Shown in pieces: positions 35,857 through 47,969 of a stretch of 64,000 nucleotides of DNA. Numbering within the stretch: position 1 is the first letter of the stretch; every line of letters starts with the position of its first letter. The stretch is from NCBI GenBank assembly GCA_947685225.1, contig CANTUV010000014.1:8742001-8806000 (forward strand), read 5' to 3'. Origin of the DNA: Garcia nutans. Lineage: Eukaryota; Streptophyta; Magnoliopsida; Malpighiales; Euphorbiaceae. Under the pieces are notes generated by a model. The model saw only the letters and a list, made by a program, of their open reading frames with translations. It did no database searches and was not told where the DNA came from. The position numbers and the translations under genes are program-made.

Positions 35857-36445
35857 TTAAGTATGAGAAATTGTTCTTGATTTGTTAATAGCAATTAATG
35901 GAATATCAACATAATCCTCTTCAAATACAAAGTCCTTAAATCTCTCTCTCCTAGCAAACTCAACATCCTCAAAGAACCAGGCATTTCCTATCTCAAAAAA
36001 TAGACTTAGTCGTGGGATCATAAAATTTATAGCCCATGGACCTTTCAAAGTATCCAATGAAACAGAAATTGATAGCATTAACATGAAAAGATTCATTAAA
36101 TGAAGCAATCATGTCAAGTAAGTAAATATTATCATAACCTGATAAAGAACCATAACCAATCAAATTTGAGTTTTGAAAGAGACAAAATTTTTCATTTCCA
36201 AATGAACAACAATAACTAAATTTGTCCAATGCTGAAATGGAAATTAAATTCCATCTAAAAGACTATATAATAAAAGTCTCATCCAACTCCAAATAAAATC
36301 CAATTCTAAATAATAATCTAAATGGCCCAATTGCTTTGACCTTTATTGACTTGCCATCACCAACATAGATGTATCTTTCACCATCATTAGGCTTTCGACA
36401 ATTCAGGCATCCCCTTTTTTGACACCATACATTTTGTAGTGCCAC
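35857..36445 (-). pseudogene. Copia 2 protease/pre-integrase joined to integrase C-terminus
   Basis: 36263-36445 (-) encodes the section between protease and pre-integrase (YIYVGDGKSIKVKAIGPFRL). 35993-36229 (-) runs from the pre-integrase section (YGSLSGYDNIYLLDMIASFN) straight into the integrase C-terminal block (CFIGYFERSMGYKFYDPTTK). The catalytic DDE domain that should lie between them is absent without breaking the frame. Confidence 0.75.
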
Positions 36446-36688
36446 AGAAGAAATAACTATCCTTAGTTGGTTCCTTATATTGTTTCTTTTATGGTGTTGT
36501 GGTTCCTTATATTGTTTCTTTTATGGTGTTGTATCCACATCTTTCTTATTCTTCTTGCCCTTTGAGATGGAGGATATGTGAGCACTTGGTATTCTTTTTT
36601 ACTTCAACCTTTCCTCTTCTTGCACACAATGTGAGATAAGCTCATTAAGATACCAAGGGTCCTTTTGGAAATTATAGCTTACCTTAAA

Positions 36689-37410
36689 CTAGCTAAATTG
36701 TGTTGGAAGAGATATTACAACCAAATACACTAACAAGTCTTTAGATAAATTTAACTTAAGTGCCCTTAATTTTGAAGCAAGATGAGACATTTTCATAATG
36801 TACTCCCTTATGTTTCCTTTGCTTGTAAACCTTGCTGAGGTAAGTTTTGATAAGATTGTACTAATTTTAGTCTTTCTTTTTCTTAGCAAATCTCTTCTCA
36901 AGGTCCTCAAGGAAACCATTAGTTGTTTCCACCTTATTAGAAGCTATGTTCTTCTTCAGCTTTCTAAGCTTCTACTTTCGTGAGCTCTTATTGCTCTTTT
37001 AGTCTAGAATGCTACCATTCATCCCTAAAAGAGGAAGAACATAGTAGGTATAAAGTAAATTGCCCAATGTTTCTAAATTAGTCTAACTTCGTACCTTTCC
37101 GGCATACCATTAGTTGTTTCCACCTTATTAGACATAATGCCCCTAAATGCTTTTGCAATGGCACACTTAATGATAATGAGATTTACGCAATTAGACTTTT
37201 TTCACTTTTTCATCTCCCTCTTTTCATTGGAGGTACTCTTATCAATGAGATCAGATAGTTTTGGGACCCCTTAATGCAAAGTCTAGATCCATGACTCTGA
37301 GAGTAACTAATATACTCTCTATCCATGACTCTAAGAGTAACTAATATACTCTCTTGTCATGCCTTAAAATTTGTGCCATTTAGCATATGAATGGAGTTGA
37401 TATTGGCAGT
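36689..37410 (-). pseudogene. Copia 2 gag
   Basis: 36689-36919 (-) shows gag_UBN2 motifs (NIREYIMKMSHLASKLRALK, then LVVISLPTQF). Further upstream on the minus strand, near 37370-37410, is the gag N-terminus (MLNGTNFKA, followed by a stop). Short tandem duplications are visible at 36468-36530 (about 31 bp, twice) and 37292-37354 (about 35 bp, twice). Confidence 0.75.
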
Positions 37411-38984
37411 GATATTATCGACATAAACATAAACTAAATTGAGAACAAAACAAATAAAATAAACAAGCTTACATAAGTACCAAAACAAAAAATAGAATAA
37501 TAAGTTTAAATAAAGGTAAACCCATCTCAAGATATCGAACACTCCATTGACATTTCATCTTTAGACAAAATATTAACTTGAAAGTGATATCTCTATGCAA
37601 TAATTAAACACTAATGATAAAATAACATGTCAAATAATAATTCTTCTTTTAGGCCGATTTATTATTTACATGTAAAATCAAATAATTATCACACGTTTAT
37701 TATCACAAATGCATATGTAATTATTTTAAATATGGATTTTTCTTTGGGCCAATCGATATTTATATTAGTTACATGCATACAACCATCTATATATTTCAAA
37801 ACAAATTAATTTTACCATAGAGATCACTTGGCGATATATTGATTCAATTAATTTATCTCAAAAAATATATACAAATATACCAATATTTAAATTTATTCCC
37901 CAAATAAGATTCCAAATTTATGCATATCTTTATTTTAACAGCATATATATATAGTTAATATACCCTATACACTATAAGAAAATAGGTCAATATGACGCAA
38001 AAAAATGTGTTTAGAGCGTCGCTAAATACATTACCCACACAAAAATATAAGTCGCAAAAAGCGTCTTTAAATGCACCATAAATGACGATACAAAATATTG
38101 TATGGGTAAATTGCTCCCAATATTTTTCTTTGCGTCAGAAATTTTATTTTTTGCAATGCAATGCTTAAGCATCGGTGATTATTGTGACACACATAAAACG
38201 TTAGTAAAAGTATATTGCCTACTCTTTTTGTTGCATTGAAAATTTTTATTTTGCGATGCAAAGATCAAGCGTTGGGAATTGTTGGCAGCAAAAAAAAAAG
38301 AAGTATTGATATATTATACTATCGACGCTTTTATTTGCATTGGGAATTGTTATCTAGCAACGTAAATTTAAAGCGTTGGTAAATACTTTAGACACAATAA
38401 AAGCGTTGGTAAATATAATTTAATAACGTAAGTAAATGCGGTTATTAATTTAATGATGTAATATTAATAACATATTTCAAAACGTCAGGATATTTAAATG
38501 CTATCTAAACTTACAAATGGAATAAAACGTTGTAACTACACAATTTTTTTACAATTAATTGAGTAGCTATATTTTAAATTTTATCAAAATTTATTTTAGA
38601 TGGCCATATTTTATATAATTTCAAATCATAATATTATCATAATTTTTTTCTTCCGCATAATTATAATCAACAAAAAAATTTTACAAATAAAATATAATGA
38701 AACCACACATTAATTATAATATATATTCATTAGAAAGTGCAAATTTATTACATTAAACCGTCTAACTGTCAAATGAATTTATTTGAAGAATGCAAATAAA
38801 TAAAAAATTATAAAAAGTTGTCACAAACATAATTAAAAAAATATCTTATGTTTCTTTACTTAGTCCAAGTAATTTCATATTTTATTATCCAATGCAATGT
38901 CTATAAAGCTTTAGTGGTAAAGTTAGTCTATAAACATCAACTTATATGTACAAGACAGTAGTAAAGTTAAACCTAGTCAGTCTT

Positions 38985-39350
38985 CTCCTTCAACTGCTTC
39001 AGTGGGTTTTGTCGTCCATCCATACTATGCTATTTCCCCATTGAAGTAGAAAGTCTTGTTTATTTTGCCAACAGATGACATCAACTATGAAAAATTAATA
39101 AACATTACTGTTAATAGGCTTCCTAATTTCCAATTTCTAACCCAAAAAAACCCTTAATTTCAAAGCTGAAAGAAACAAAAGAAAACTATTATAACAAGTA
39201 AGCTTACCTGAAACTTCAAAGAGAAAGAGAGACCTTCGAAGCTGCCACTAGTACTGACCGAGAATGAGCCAAGCTCGGTGCTAGTGATGGTGATGGTTAT
39301 GGAGGCTATCGTTGGTTCCTTCTCAGCATTTTTTCTTTTTCATTTTAGCT
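38985..39350 (-). pseudogene. Two-exon gene fragment inside CACTA 2 (unknown protein)
   Basis: On the minus strand, a frame reading AEKEPTIASITITITSTELG and later FEGLSFSFKFQ ends at a good donor (CAG|GTAAGC). An acceptor (TTTCATAG) near 39085 leads to LMSSVGKINKTFYFNGEIA, a stop, then YGWTTKPTEAVEGED. The preceding ATG is out of frame because of an A-run. GC content is higher than in its surroundings. It looks like a host or transposon gene exon pair trapped in the element; I do not recognise the family. Confidence 0.4.
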
Positions 39351-39899
39351 AGGTTTTAATCAATACTCTATTAAATATATATATTTCTACATATATACTT
39401 AATTATTTAATTATATATAATAATATTATTTATTTTTTAATACTTTTTTATTATATTCTATTAATATTATTAATAGAACTGATATATAAATATTAGCTAG
39501 ATATTATATTGTATATAATTAAAATATTAATAATATAATGTTTATTAATATCATATTATATTAAAAATATAATCAAAGTATAATTAAAAAGTTGGTAATT
39601 TATTAAAATATTCAAACACTTCAAAAAAGCATTGATAAGGCTTAAAAAAATTTTAAATATAACTAAAATATACAAGATTAATTAATTATTGCATATTAAA
39701 AATTGTAAATAATGTTGTAAACATTCTAGATTAGTACAAGGAACTATATATTGACACTAAAACAATTTTTTTCAAATGCTTTTATAATGTGATTAATTAT
39801 TTTCAAATGCTTCACTAATACTCTTTGATCACCAATACACAACACAACACGGTCATAATAAACAAGTTTTATCACAATTTAAAATATAAATATTCACAA

Positions 39900-40497
39900 A
39901 TTTTTGAAAGAAAAATCAAAAGTATATCACAAAATTAGTGATAGATGATCAGATTCATCTCAAATGTGTGATAAGATTTTGTGACAAATATTTCTCCATC
40001 ACTAAAGTAGTGGCGAATTAAGTGTTGATCACAAAATTTTGTGACGAATTAGTTGATCCTCACAAATTAGCCACAATGTTAGTGATGGATTCTAATGTCC
40101 ACAAATCCATCGCTAAACTTGACGACGAATTTATTTTCATTGTTAAGTTTTTTTACCAAAAAAATATATTTAGGAAATTTAAATTTTTTTGTGATGGACA
40201 TCAATCCATCCCTAAAATTTGTGATAGATTTCTCATTACTATCCTTTACCAAGTTCTAGTGGGCATTTGGCGCCATTATTTTGTGATAGATTACTTTTTG
40301 TCATAAAATTTCATCTTAAACTTGTAACAAATCTGCCACAAATATTTTTTGCAAAAATAGTGACAAAAAAAATTTTGTTACTAATATTTGTTACTAAAAA
40401 AATATCTATCACTAAAATTTTTTTCAGCCACTAGTTAATAAATTCATCACTGATTAATGACAAATTAGACCATCACTATTTTAACTTTTTCTTGTAG
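39900..40497. repeat. Second transposon-end-like block nested in CACTA 2
   Basis: Dense TTTGTGACGAA, TGTGATGGA and inverse words end in TTTTTCTTGTAGT, resembling the right end of another CACTA family. A matching left CACTACAAGAAA end was not found, so it is a fragment or a solo end. Confidence 0.45.
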
Positions 40498-40499
40498 TA

Positions 40500-41195
40500 T
40501 TATATAATCCTTCTCCTAACGCTTTTACAAATTGTTGGTAAAATTCTATTGGATTGATATAAAATATAAATATGCATTTAAAAGCATGGACAAGTTATTA
40601 AAAATATTAACACAAGAAAAAACATTGGTAATTTAATTGAAATACCAACATATTTGAAAAAACATAAGAAATTTTGCTAACGTTTCATATTAGTGTAAAG
40701 AATTATTGACACTTATATAACCCTTTCAACGCTTCTACAAAGCATTAGCAAAATTGTATTGGGATTGGTATAGGCAAGTGATTAAAAATACCAATGTAAG
40801 ACAAAAGGTTTGGTAATTTATTTAAAAAATACCACCGTTGTTGGAAAAACATTGATAATTTTACTAACGTTTTATGTTAGCATAAGAAATTATTGACACT
40901 TACATAACACTTTCAATGCTTCCACAAAACATTAGCAAAATTGTATTGGGATTAATATGAAATATAACTACGCATTTAAAAAGCATAGGCAATTGATTAA
41001 AAATACCAACACAAGACAAAAACAATGGTAATTTATTTAAAACATATCAAAGCTTAACAAATAAGGTCCAAAAATATACTATTTTCAATTTTTGGCCGAC
41101 GCTATAGAAAAAATGTGGGCAATTTTGTCAACTTTTTATATTAGCGTAGGAAATTATTGACATTTATATAACACTGCCAATGCTTTTATAAAGTG
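40500..41195. repeat. Tandem repeat, 3-4 copies of roughly 200-260 bp
   Basis: Copies share AATTATTGACACTTATATAA, CAACGCTTCTACAAAGCATT and TTGTATTGGGATT-type blocks, seen near 40500, 40697, 40890 and 41151. They are diverged and of unequal length, in the right subterminal part of CACTA 2. Confidence 0.65.
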
Positions 41196-41875
41196 TTGAC
41201 AAAATTGTGTTGGCATGAGTCCCTTTTTTTTATAGTGATATATACATACTGTCAATATATGTACTAAATCATAGATTAAATATGTATAATGTTATATATA
41301 TAAATAGTAATCCAAAAACCAAACAATATATATCTAATCAAGAACCATATTCCATATATATGTATATAATTAATTCCACAAAGAGGACTTTCAAAAACCT
41401 AAACACTCATATATGTACTTGAATTAAAGCAATTAAAGCACCATGTTCAATACTATAACAATATGTGATATATTGTCCAATAATCGAAACCCATTGGTTA
41501 TCAACCAATATAAACTTTCAACTGTCAATATAAAAGTTTCTTGTGAAGGTTGAATCCATATATACGTTTTATACATATGGTGTTTCATATATACAAACAA
41601 CAACCACAATATATATACTATATACGAACTTTAACAATTTACATAGTGTTTCTTTATATATAAAGAACATGAAAAATTCAGATCCACTCTTCTTATATAT
41701 GGGTGTGTGATTGTTAATTGATTGCAAATAAAATACTATGCATGAAAATAATATACTACAAGGAAATGAAACGATATTGCCTTTGTTCAATTCTATATAA
41801 CCGAATGTCTATATATATAATAAAAATTTCATGATTTTTCTTAATGATTCAACACAAAAGGGCGATGATACCATT

Positions 41876-42247
41876 TATTGGGGAAAAAACCCTAAATCCA
41901 AATAAAGCTAAGGTCAATCATGTTCAATGATATAAAAACATTAATTAAATATGCGAAAGCGTTCTTGAATCCATATTGCCAATAATAACCTTAAATCTTG
42001 TGGTTTTTTATCTTCCAAATTAATATGTATAAACTCGTGAGAAAAATTTCTCTCTTTTTTAACGATGAGATATTAAAAAAAATATATACATATAATTTGG
42101 GGACCATAACCCTACTTATAATAATACATATTTTCTTATATTCAATTTTGCCTATCATAAATTAGAAATTATATAATAGAGTATCTACACATATAAGCTC
42201 ATACTTTCTGATATAAATTAGGCATATTATAATTTAAATAAAATTAG
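41876..42247 (-). repeat. 5' LTR of copia element 2 (truncated)
   Basis: It aligns with 33375-33745 from the GGGGAAAAA start through the TAGAGTATCTACACATATAA block. It then stops matching after TTTTAATATT near 42247, where the left LTR would continue for about 90 bases. Confidence 0.75.
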
Positions 42248-42249
42248 AT

Positions 42250-42770
42250 CACTTTTAATATTAGAATTTAACAAAATAAATACCTCTACACTAACCTATA
42301 ATACATTTTAAACCTCATTAATCCTATTTAGACCATTTCGGACAATATTACCCTTTATCCTAAAAGAAGCTCTTTTCTTTTTTCTATCCTTTCTTTCTCA
42401 CGCCTCCTTCCTTTTCCCTCTCTCTCTTTTTTTTTCATCCTCTCTTCCTCCTCCTCTCTTATGTATTAAACTCATTAACAATAATTTTTTTCTCATTTTT
42501 TCCTCCTCCTCTCTTATTTCATTTTCTTTTCTTCCTCCTATCAAATCTTCATAAAAATATCTACTCTCTCTTTCTCTCTAGCGAAAGGAGCTCTATAACG
42601 AAGCAAAGCAACCTCTCTCTCCGTTAAAGTCGTTGGAAAAGTGTAAGCATCTCTTTCTCTTGCTCAACTCTATTGAAAAAACCCATTTTGACATTCTACG
42701 ATTTTTTAAACAGTTATGTTAATGGATTTTTTGCATGTTAGTTTTTTAAGAGAATGATGAAAGGAATGAT
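42250..42770 (+). promoter_or_regulatory. Pyrimidine-rich leader and putative 5' exon before the satellite array
   Basis: Long CT-rich tracts (42355-42590) are followed by GAGCTCTATAACGAAGCAAA and a plausible donor, GGAAAAG|TGTAAGC or AAAAGT|GTAAGC, near 42640. This resembles a plant promoter plus a non-coding first exon. The next visible acceptor in the same direction is at 47431-47432. The link is inferred. Confidence 0.35.
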
Positions 42771-45700
42771 GTTTATTCATTGTAAAGATTGGTTACTGAA
42801 GCTTTGAAGTCCTATTTTAATATTTTGTCAATTCTTTTATGATATTGTTGGGTATTTATTGACTGTGTTTATTCATTATAAAAGATTGATTGTAGGAGTC
42901 TTGAAGTCTTATTTTAATGTACTGTAAATTTTATATGATGTTATTGGGTTTTTATTAACTGTCATTATTGAAGTTTTGAACTCATATTTTAATATCGTTT
43001 ATTAATGGTCAATTTTTATGATATTGTTAGATTTTTATTGACTGTCGTTCTTGGATTTTTTGTTAGATTTTTATTGATTGTTATTTTTGGGTTTCTTATT
43101 AAATTTTTATTGACTGTCATTGTTGGATTTTTTGTTGGATTTTTATTGTTAGATTTTTTTGTTGGATTTTTATTAATTTTCATTATTTTGATATTAGTTT
43201 GTATTGATGGTTAGGTTATGTTATGAAATATTGATTTTGAGTTAATATATTTTAGTAAATAGTATGAAGTATTACAATAGTTATGGTTTTGTTTGTTTCT
43301 AGATTGTGCTTAAGTGTACCATTTTTTACTTGATGTGTTAATTAAGTATTTTAAATAGTTAAGAAATGTGCATTTATATGTTGATAAGGGTTGGTTTAGA
43401 TTGATATGGAATGGTATAAGTTGATATAGATGATATGTGTGTTAAGAGATTATTTTAGATTAAATCATTTTATGTTCTAAACCGTATTTATGTGTGTTAA
43501 ACAGTCTATAATTGTATATTTGTATATTGATATGGATTGATATGCATTGGTATGGGTGATATACATGTTAACGAATTATATTGGAGTGACTTATTTTTTT
43601 ATTCTAAATAGTATTTAGGTGTGCCGAACAGTATAGAATTATGTATTTGTATGTTGATATGGGTTGATATAGATTAATATGGGTTGATATGGTTGATATG
43701 TGTGTTAAGAGATTATATTGGATTAAATTATTTTTTATAAAGGGTATTTAAGTATGCTAAACAGTTTAGAATTATGTATTTTTTTGTTAATATGGGTTGA
43801 CGTGGTTTGCTATAGGTGATATGCATATTAAGATATTATATTAAATTGAATAATTTTCTACTATAAATCGTGTTTAGGTACTCTAAATAGTATTTAGCTG
43901 TGTTAAATAGTCTATAATTATGTATTTATATATTGATATGGGTCGGTATAGATTGATATGAGTTAGAATGGGAGATATGTATGTTAAGGGATTATATTGG
44001 ATTGAATCAATTTCTGTTTTAAGTAATGTTTAGATGTGTTAACCAATCTAAAATTGTATTTTTGTATATTGATATGGGTTGATATAGATTAACATGGGTT
44101 GATATGTGTGTGAAGTGATTATATTGGATTGAAACATTTTATATTATAAATGGTATTTAAGCGTGCTAAACAATCTAGAATTGTGCTTTTGTATATTGAT
44201 ATGGATTAATATAAGTTAATATGGGTTGATATGGATTGATATGAGTTGATATGAGTTGATATGGATTGATATAAGTTGTTAAGGGATTATATTGAATTGA
44301 ATATTTTTTTGTTCTAAATGATATTTAGGTATGCTAAACAACCTAGAATTGTGTATATATATGTTGATATGAGTTGATATGGATAATATATGTATTAATA
44401 AATTATATTAGATCGAATCATTTTCTATTTTAAATGGTGTTTAGGTGTGCTAAATAGTCTAGAATTATGCATTTGTATGTTGATATGAATTGATATGAGT
44501 TGATATGGATTGATATGAGTTGATATAAATTGATAAGGATTGATATGTGTGTTAAGGGATTATATTAGATTAAATTATTTTTTTATAAATGGTATTTAAG
44601 TGTGCTAAACAATCTAGAATTATGTATTTATATGTTGATATGAGTTGATATGGTTTGCTATGGGCGATATGTGTATTAAGATATTATATTGAATTGAATC
44701 ATTTTCTACTATAAATTGTGATTAGGTGTTCTAAATGTTGTTTAGCTGTGTTAAATAGTCTATAATTATGTATTTAAATATTGATATGGGTCGATATAAA
44801 TTGATATGTATTAATATAAATTGATATGTGCTGATATAGGTTGGAATGAGCGATATGTATTTTAAGGGATTATATTAGATTGAATCATTTTTGTTTTAAG
44901 TATTGTTTATATGTTAACCAATCTAAAATTGTATATTTGTATATTGATATGATTTGATATACATTGATATGGGTTTAATTAATTATATTGGATTGAATCA
45001 TTTTATATTATAAATAGTATTCAAGTATGCTAAATAGCCTAAAATTGTGTATTTATATGTTGATATGGATTGATATGAGTTGATATGGGTTGATATGGAT
45101 TGATATGAGTTAATATGGATTAATATGGATTGATATGGTTGATATGTGTGTTAAAGGATTACATTGGATTAAATTATTTTTTATAAATGGTATTTAAGTG
45201 TGCTAAATAGTCTAGAATTATGTATTTGTCTGTTCATCTGGTTGACATGGTTTGTTATGGGTGATATGTATATTAAGGGATTATATTGAATTAAATCATT
45301 TTCTACTAGAAATCATATTTAGGTGTTCTAAATGGTGTTTTTCTATGTTAAATAGTCTATAATTATGTATTTATATGTTGATATGGGTCGATATAGATTG
45401 ATATGGGTTGATATGTGTTGATATGAGTTAGCATGAGCGATATGAGGTGATATGGGTTGATACGGATTGATATGGGTTGATATGGTTGATATGTGTGTTA
45501 AGGGATTATATTGGATTAAATTATTTTTTTTTATAAATGGTGTTCAAACATCTAAAGAATCTAGAATTATGTATTTATATGCTGATATGTGTTAATATGG
45601 TTTACTATGGGTGATATGTGTATTAAGATATTATATTAAATTGAATCATTTTCTATTATAAATCGTGTTTAGGTGTTCTAAATGGTGTTTAACTAAACAG

Positions 45701-47350
45701 TCTATAATTATGTATTTAAATATAGATATGGGTCAGTATAAAATGATATAGGTTGATGTGGATTGATATGGGTTGATATGGGTTGGAATGAGCGATATGT
45801 ATGTTAAGGGATTATATTGGATTGAATTAATTTATGTTTTAAGTAATGTTTAGATGTGTTAACCAATCTAAAATTGCATATTTATATATTGATATGGGCT
45901 GATATAGATTGATATGGATTAATATATGTGTTAATTGATTATATTGGATCGAATCATTTTATATTGTAAATAGTATTTAATTATGCTAAATAGCCTAGAA
46001 TTATGCATTTTTATGCTGATAAGGATTGATATGAGTTGCTATGGGCTGATATGGATTGATATGAGTTGCTATGGGTTGATATAGATTGATATGAGTTAAT
46101 ATGGATTGATATGGTTGATATGTATATTAAAGGATTATATTGAATTAAATTATTTTTTATAGATGGTGTTTAAGTGTGCTAAACATTCTAGAATTATGTA
46201 TTTATCTGTTGATATGGGGTTGATATGGTTTGCTATGGGTGATATGTGTATTAAGCGATTATATTGAATTAAATCATTTTCTACTATAAATCATGTTTAG
46301 ATGTTCTAAATGGTGTTTAGCTATGTTAAACAATCTATAATTATGTATTTAAATATTGATATGGGTCGGTATAGATTTATATAGATTTATATGAGTTGAT
46401 ATGGATTGATATGAATTAATATGGTTGATACGTGTGTTAAAGGATTATATTGGATTAAATTATTTTTTATAATTGGTATTTAAGTGTGCTATATAGTCTA
46501 GAATTATGTATTTGTCTATTGATATGAGTTGACATGGTTTGTTATGGGTGATATGTGTATTAAGAGATTATATTGAATTGAATCATTTTCTACTATAAAT
46601 CATATTTAGGTGTTTAGATGTGTTAAATAGTCTATAATTATGTATTTATATATTGATATGAGTCGGTATAGATTGATATGGGTTAGAATGGGTGATATGT
46701 ATGTTAAGGAATTATATTGGATTGAATCATTTTCTATTTTAAGTAATGTTTCGATGTGTTAACCAATCTAAAATTGCATTTTTGTATATTGATATGGGTT
46801 GATATATATTAATATGGTTAGTATGTGTGTTAAATGATTATATTGGATTAAATTATTTTATATTATAAATGGTATTTAAGTGTGCTAAACAGTCTAGAAT
46901 TGTGCATTTGTATGTTGATATGGATTGATATGGGTTGATATGGATTGATATGAGTTGATATGTGTTGATATGGATTGATATGAGTTATGAAGGAATTATA
47001 TGTAATTGAATCATTTTCTGTTCTAAATGGTGTTTAGGTATGCTAAACAATATAGAATTGTTTATTTATATGTTGATATGAGTTGATATGAATAATATAT
47101 GTGTTAATAAATTATATTAGATTGAATCATTTTTTATTTTAAATGGTGTTTAGGTGTGCTAAATAGTCTAAATTTGTGCATTTATATGTTGATATGGATT
47201 GATATGGATGATATGTGTGTTAAGGGATTATATTGGATTAAATAATTTTCTGTTCTAAATGGTATTCTAAACGGTGTTGAATAGTCTAGAATTGTATATT
47301 TGTATGTTGATATGGTTAATATGAATTATTTTATTTTTTATATGTTTTCT
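42770..47350 (+). repeat. Satellite-like array, left arm of a large inverted repeat (about 27 units)
   Basis: The outer part (42770-43200) has copies of a 30-36 bp unit containing TTTTTATTGACTGTCATTGT. From about 43320 to 47350 a higher-order unit repeats about 27 times at a mean spacing near 145 bases. Each unit has an anchor like GGATTATATTGGATTGAATC, then AATGGTGTTTAGGTGTGCTA, AACAGTCTAGAATTATG, and a variable run of 10-13-bp TTGATATGGG/TTGATATGGA subrepeats. Unit length varies mainly through the number of subrepeats. There is no coding function; the frame at 43005-43214 is made by the repeat. Confidence 0.88.
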
Positions 47351-47432
47351 AACTGTTTGAGATAATTAAGAATTATTTAATTGTATATTGTTATGGGTTA
47401 TTTTTTGTATTTGTGATTCCACACTTTTTCAG

Positions 47433-47699
47433 GTATATATGGCCACAGGTTCTAGTTCCATATCATCCAATTCCCAATGTAAACAATCTCCTATATGTCA
47501 AGAGAAAGAAGCAATAATGTTTATTAGTCCTGGTGCAATATCGACAATAATTCTGAAGGGTTATAGGATTAAAAGAAGACTGCCCAATCAAACAAAAGAT
47601 AGCAAAGAAAAGAGACCAAGATTTGTGGTCTTTTCCCATATAGAAAAGATTAGTAAAGGGAAAGTAGATCACTCAGATAATATGGTAAAGATTGTATGA
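47433..47699 (+). CDS. Putative coding exon in the spacer between inverted arrays (unknown protein)
   Basis: After a good acceptor (CACACTTTTTCAG at 47420-47432), ATG 47439 opens MATGSSSISSNSQCKQSPIC. The frame runs 86 codons to TGA at 47697-47699. It includes basic stretches (KGYRIKRRLPNQTKDSKEKR) and ends DHSDNMVKIV. A donor-like ATG|GTAAAG at 47682-47686 suggests it may be the first coding exon of a formerly longer gene. Composition is far less repetitive than both neighbours. I do not recognise the family. A transposon-encoded gene whose later exons were lost is one possibility. Confidence 0.4.
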   Translation, partial: VYMATGSSSISSNSQCKQSPICQEKEAIMFISPGAISTIILKGYRIKRRLPNQTKDSKEKRPRFVVFSHIEKISKGKVDHSDNMVKIV

Positions 47700-47969
47700 T
47701 TAATATTTTGATATTTATGTTAATATTGTGATTATGTATATTGTGAATAGCAACATCTGTGAATATTGATGCTGATTTTATTTAAATCTTAATTATCATT
47801 TATTATTCATTTATATATAAATATAAAATTGTATGGATTTTTTATGTTGATGTTAAATTGATATTGGTGTGTAACAAATTATGGATTAGTTGTTGTTACT
47901 TACAGGTTGTGGAAAGTTGTTAATGCTAGATGTGTTGTTGCTACTTTTTTGAATTATTTGTTGTGTTAA

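Larger units (their letters stand above)
37970..41237. mobile_element. CACTA element 2 (3.27 kb), nested in copia 2
   Basis: Left end CACTATAAGAAAATAGG; right end, reverse-complemented, CACTATAAAAAAAAGGGAC. The 3-bp duplication ATA lies at 37967-37969 and 41238-41240. Subterminal DNA contains repeated AAGCGTTGGTAAAT and GCGTC words at both ends. No transposase is readable. It holds a small minus-strand spliced gene fragment, a second family of transposon-end-like repeats, and tandem repeats. It is younger than the copia element it interrupts. Confidence 0.8.
33375..42247 (-). mobile_element. Copia retrotransposon 2 (degenerate, with nested CACTA)
   Basis: Related LTRs lie at 33375 to about 33835 and 41876 to about 42247. 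The minus-strand primer site TGGTATCATCGC is at 41862-41873. Minus-strand order is gag (about 37410 down to 36690), a short pre-integrase piece, integrase C-terminus, reverse transcriptase and RNase H, so this is Ty1/copia. The long leader between primer site and gag is inflated by a 3.27-kb CACTA insertion. The integrase catalytic core is missing. The right LTR stops early near 42247, where a different sequence begins. Confidence 0.82.

Noticed and set aside
43005..43214. Hydrophobic repetitive 69-codon frame
   Set aside because: Produced by the 30-36-bp tandem repeat (FLLTVVLGFFVRFL-type periodicity); not a real membrane protein.
43320..47350. Regularly spaced repeats resembling a CRISPR array
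   Set aside because: Plant nuclear DNA, with repeat subunits of variable number and no unique spacers; this is a satellite.
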